Assembly: GCA_041746855.1 (NCBI GenBank)
Contig: JBGTGG010000103.1
Span: forward strand, 1 to 8,074
Reading direction: 5' to 3'
From: JBGTGG01 sp041746855
Lineage (GTDB): Bacteria; Bacteroidota; Bacteroidia; Cytophagales; Cyclobacteriaceae
Length of the DNA stretch: 8,074 bases
The translations under genes were made by a program, and so were the position numbers. How positions within the stretch are numbered: the stretch's first letter is position 1; every line of letters begins with the position of its first letter. Below the pieces are notes generated by a model. It ran no database searches. It was not told where the DNA came from and worked only from the letters and a program-made list of their open reading frames with translations. Positions 5,651 through 8,074 of the stretch are shown piece by piece.

Positions 5651-8074
5651 TTATTGAATTTTAATCACTTCTACTGGGTTCATTCTTCCTGCCTTCCATG
5701 CTGAATAACTCCCCGAGAATAAAACGATGAGTAAGGATGCTCCACCAACAAGTAAGAATGGGGCCATGGTAAGGTCAACCCTGTACGCAAAACCATTCAG
5801 CCATTGTTTCGTTATCCAATACGCTATCGGCAATGCGATAACATTCGCGAGTAGAATCAAGCGAAAAAAATAGCCGATGTGCAACCTGGCAATTTGCCCC
5901 GTAGAAGCACCCAATACTTTTCGAATACCAAACTCTTTCATTCGCCTCAGCGATATATACGTAGCCATAGAGAAAATGCCCAGCATAGATATTAAAATTA
6001 TGATGGAGGTACTAAACTGAAGAGAAGCAAAAGCTTTGCTTTCTTTTTGATGGCGACTGTCATACAATTCGTCTACAAACCGAAATTGAAATGGATATTC
6101 CGGATTTACCGCTTTGTACTTTTTCTCAATGGCACTAATAATGGATTGTTCATTGCCCTGATAACGAACATATACAAATCCATCGGGATAATCATTTTGC
6201 CATGGCAATCGCATTACGAGTGGACGGACTTTCTCATAGAGCGGGCTGATGTTGACGTCCGCAACTACTCCTACTACGGTACCATCCCATTTACCTTTTT
6301 CCTCCGGGTGTGTATAGATTCTTTTTCCAACCGGACTATCCCATCCCAACTCACGTGCAGCAGTTTCATTGATCACAAAAGCAGCTCCACTTTCGGACGG
6401 CATATTTGCATTAAATGTTCTTCCCTCTAAAATTTTAATCCCCAATGTTGAAAATAGTTCATCGTCAGAAAAGACTTCATACAACTCCACATTCTTTATC
6501 CCTTCATTGTCCTCAACAAAATACCAGTCCTTCCAGTAACCCCCACCAATTCTAAAGGAACTATTTGAGACATGCGTTACTCCTGTTACTTCTTTCAGTT
6601 TTTGTTTAAGCACCTTCATTCTGTCAACTGTAAAATCTTCCGGGAGGCTAAACACGAGTAGATTCTTCTTATCGATCCCCAATTCTTTATTGTGAATGAA
6701 ATCCACTTGTAATCCGGCTACAATGGTACAGGCTATACAAATAGTAGAAATGGCAAATTGCGTAAACAACAATACCTGGCTTGGGGTTGAGTTGTATCCA
6801 CTAACTTTTGATTTAAGGTTTTGTGAAATACCAGAGTATGCAAATTGACGAGCCGGAAACCATGATGAAAGAAACACGAGCACCAGTAAGCTCACAGAAA
6901 GCACCACAAGTAAACGCTTGTCCAACAACATGCCCATTCGTAAATCAGGGTCAAGCAATTGCATTATTTGAGGGAACATTAAGTAAAGCAGCAACAATCC
7001 TAGCACAAGCGAAACCGTGCTAAACAAAATTGTTTCGAGAACGACCTGTGTGAGGAGTTGATATTTTCTTGCACCTAACACTTTTCTAACACCTGTTTCT
7101 TTTGCCCTGCTACTAAAATCTGCTATGGAAAGATTGATATAATTAATAGCCGCTACTACCAATAAAAGAACACCTAGAATGGAAAATGCATAGACATACA
7201 CCGGATTTCCTTTGTCTGCAAATTCAGCTTTTAATTTTGGCCCCAGATAAACATCCTTCAGGGGTTGAAACGATAGTTCAAAACCAGTTTCAATTCGATC
7301 CGTTTTTTTGACGAATTGATTCAGCAGCGACTCGACCTTTGCGGTTATGTCCCTATTCAATGGTTGAGTAGAACGCACAAAAAGTGTGGATGAATGATCG
7401 AGGAATTCAACAGGAGAATTAATGCTTGCGATTGAAAAGTCAAATTCTTCTTTAATTAGAATTGCTGCATTAAAAGAAAAGCAGGTGTTGGAAGGATACT
7501 CAATAACTGCTGTTACCTCAAATGGTTGTTTGTCATTGTTGATGGTAACTACTTTCCCCAGAACATCAGTAGTTCCAAATAAATCAATGGCTTTCGCTTT
7601 TGTAAGGACTATTCCGTAGGGATTGTTCAGGGCATCTGGAGTTCCTGCAATAAAGCGATAGGTAAGCACATCGAATAATGAACTATCTGTTTCAATCAAG
7701 CCCTCACATCCAATAACCTTATCCTCATGACGCAAGTACATAATGTTGGCACTGCGTACCCGAACAAAGGCCTTGATTTCCGGAATGTGTTCCTTCAACA
7801 TTGGTCCGATTGCCAGGGGACTGATAGCATATTTTTCTACTTGACCGTTTTCTTTACGTTGGGAGTTTACCCGATAAATATTTTCGTAATCGGAATGATA
7901 TGTGTCAAACGACCATTGATAATTAACATAGATAGCGATTGCCAGAAAACTAAAAATTGCGAGGGAAAGTCCGCCCAGTTTAAATCCGAAATTGAGTTTG
8001 TTTTTTTTAATATAGCGAAGGCTGGTTGTTAGATAGTTTCCATACAAATTCGGTTGATTGTTTTTAAATGAAAA
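5651..8074 (-). CDS. ABC-type permease (MacB/FtsX family), 5' end beyond the right window edge
   Basis: A second MacB/FtsX superfamily permease, paralogous to the one at the left edge. The in-frame TTG at 8047 gives 798 residues, but the frame stays open through nine more codons to position 8074. The residues upstream of NYLTTSLRYIKKNK line up with the end of the prefix domain in the left permease (NYLTVATRSLIKQR). The true start, and probably a prefix domain, therefore lie outside the window. In TTG numbering, TM1 is at ~24-42, with the first periplasmic domain after it. FtsX domain 1 (~284-400) contains NYINLSIADFSSRAKETGVRK in two blocks, with KVLGARKYQL. A linker TM is at ~427-448, then a second periplasmic domain. 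FtsX domain 2 (~679-785) contains FGIRKVLGASTGQIA. The protein ends in the typical GRMNPVEVIKIQ. No ATPase or regulator gene for it is visible in the window. The substrate is unknown. Confidence 0.92.
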   Translation of the reverse strand, partial: FSFKNNQPNLYGNYLTTSLRYIKKNKLNFGFKLGGLSLAIFSFLAIAIYVNYQWSFDTYHSDYENIYRVNSQRKENGQVEKYAISPLAIGPMLKEHIPEIKAFVRVRSANIMYLRHEDKVIGCEGLIETDSSLFDVLTYRFIAGTPDALNNPYGIVLTKAKAIDLFGTTDVLGKVVTINNDKQPFEVTAVIEYPSNTCFSFNAAILIKEEFDFSIASINSPVEFLDHSSTLFVRSTQPLNRDITAKVESLLNQFVKKTDRIETGFELSFQPLKDVYLGPKLKAEFADKGNPVYVYAFSILGVLLLVVAAINYINLSIADFSSRAKETGVRKVLGARKYQLLTQVVLETILFSTVSLVLGLLLLYLMFPQIMQLLDPDLRMGMLLDKRLLVVLSVSLLVLVFLSSWFPARQFAYSGISQNLKSKVSGYNSTPSQVLLFTQFAISTICIACTIVAGLQVDFIHNKELGIDKKNLLVFSLPEDFTVDRMKVLKQKLKEVTGVTHVSNSSFRIGGGYWKDWYFVEDNEGIKNVELYEVFSDDELFSTLGIKILEGRTFNANMPSESGAAFVINETAARELGWDSPVGKRIYTHPEEKGKWDGTVVGVVADVNISPLYEKVRPLVMRLPWQNDYPDGFVYVRYQGNEQSIISAIEKKYKAVNPEYPFQFRFVDELYDSRHQKESKAFASLQFSTSIIILISMLGIFSMATYISLRRMKEFGIRKVLGASTGQIARLHIGYFFRLILLANVIALPIAYWITKQWLNGFAYRVDLTMAPFLLVGGASLLIVLFSGSYSAWKAGRMNPVEVIKIQ

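Noticed and set aside
6047..6430. 127-codon open frame on the plus strand
   Set aside because: It is antisense to the right permease's second periplasmic domain and has no domain or start-site support.

Overview
The window looks like an ordinary chromosomal segment of a Bacteroidota bacterium, probably from the Cytophagia/Chitinophagia side. The evidence is AT-rich DNA, large MacB/FtsX-type permeases of the kind these bacteria carry in many copies, a short PadR regulator beginning MKGTYIGEFEELVLL, weak or absent Shine-Dalgarno sequences, and a MerC-like small membrane protein. The lineage is inferred from protein style, not from a marker gene.

Layout. Positions 1-2852 (minus strand) hold a two-gene operon. 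A PadR regulator is followed, with a one-base TAATG stop/start overlap, by an ABC-type permease with an N-terminal prefix domain; its last ~45 residues lie beyond position 1. A divergent intergenic region (about 2814-3037) contains several palindromes and separates this operon from a plus-strand block. That block is a frame-disrupted AraC-family regulator (3038-3908), a Rv2258c-like SAM-dependent methyltransferase (4016-5095), and a MerC-domain membrane protein (5196-5597). A strong palindromic hairpin lies between the last two. From 5651 to the right edge a second minus-strand permease converges on the block. Its 5' end lies outside the window.

How the parts may work together. The PadR protein probably controls the permease it is coupled to, perhaps in response to a membrane-active compound; this rests on what is known of PadR-permease pairs. 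No ABC ATPase is encoded here, so both permeases would have to borrow one from elsewhere or act in a non-transport role. The AraC regulator may once have controlled the methyltransferase downstream of it, but its gene carries a net +1 frame change between the sensor half and the DNA-binding half. I see no clear functional link between the plus-strand block and the flanking permeases.

I found no RNA genes, insertion sequences, CRISPR array or phage genes. No gene-free stretch exceeds 300 bases. I do not see strong evidence for a new biological system. The most checkable oddities are the split AraC gene, the palindromic element at 5147-5174, and a misleading TTG start in the right-hand permease.
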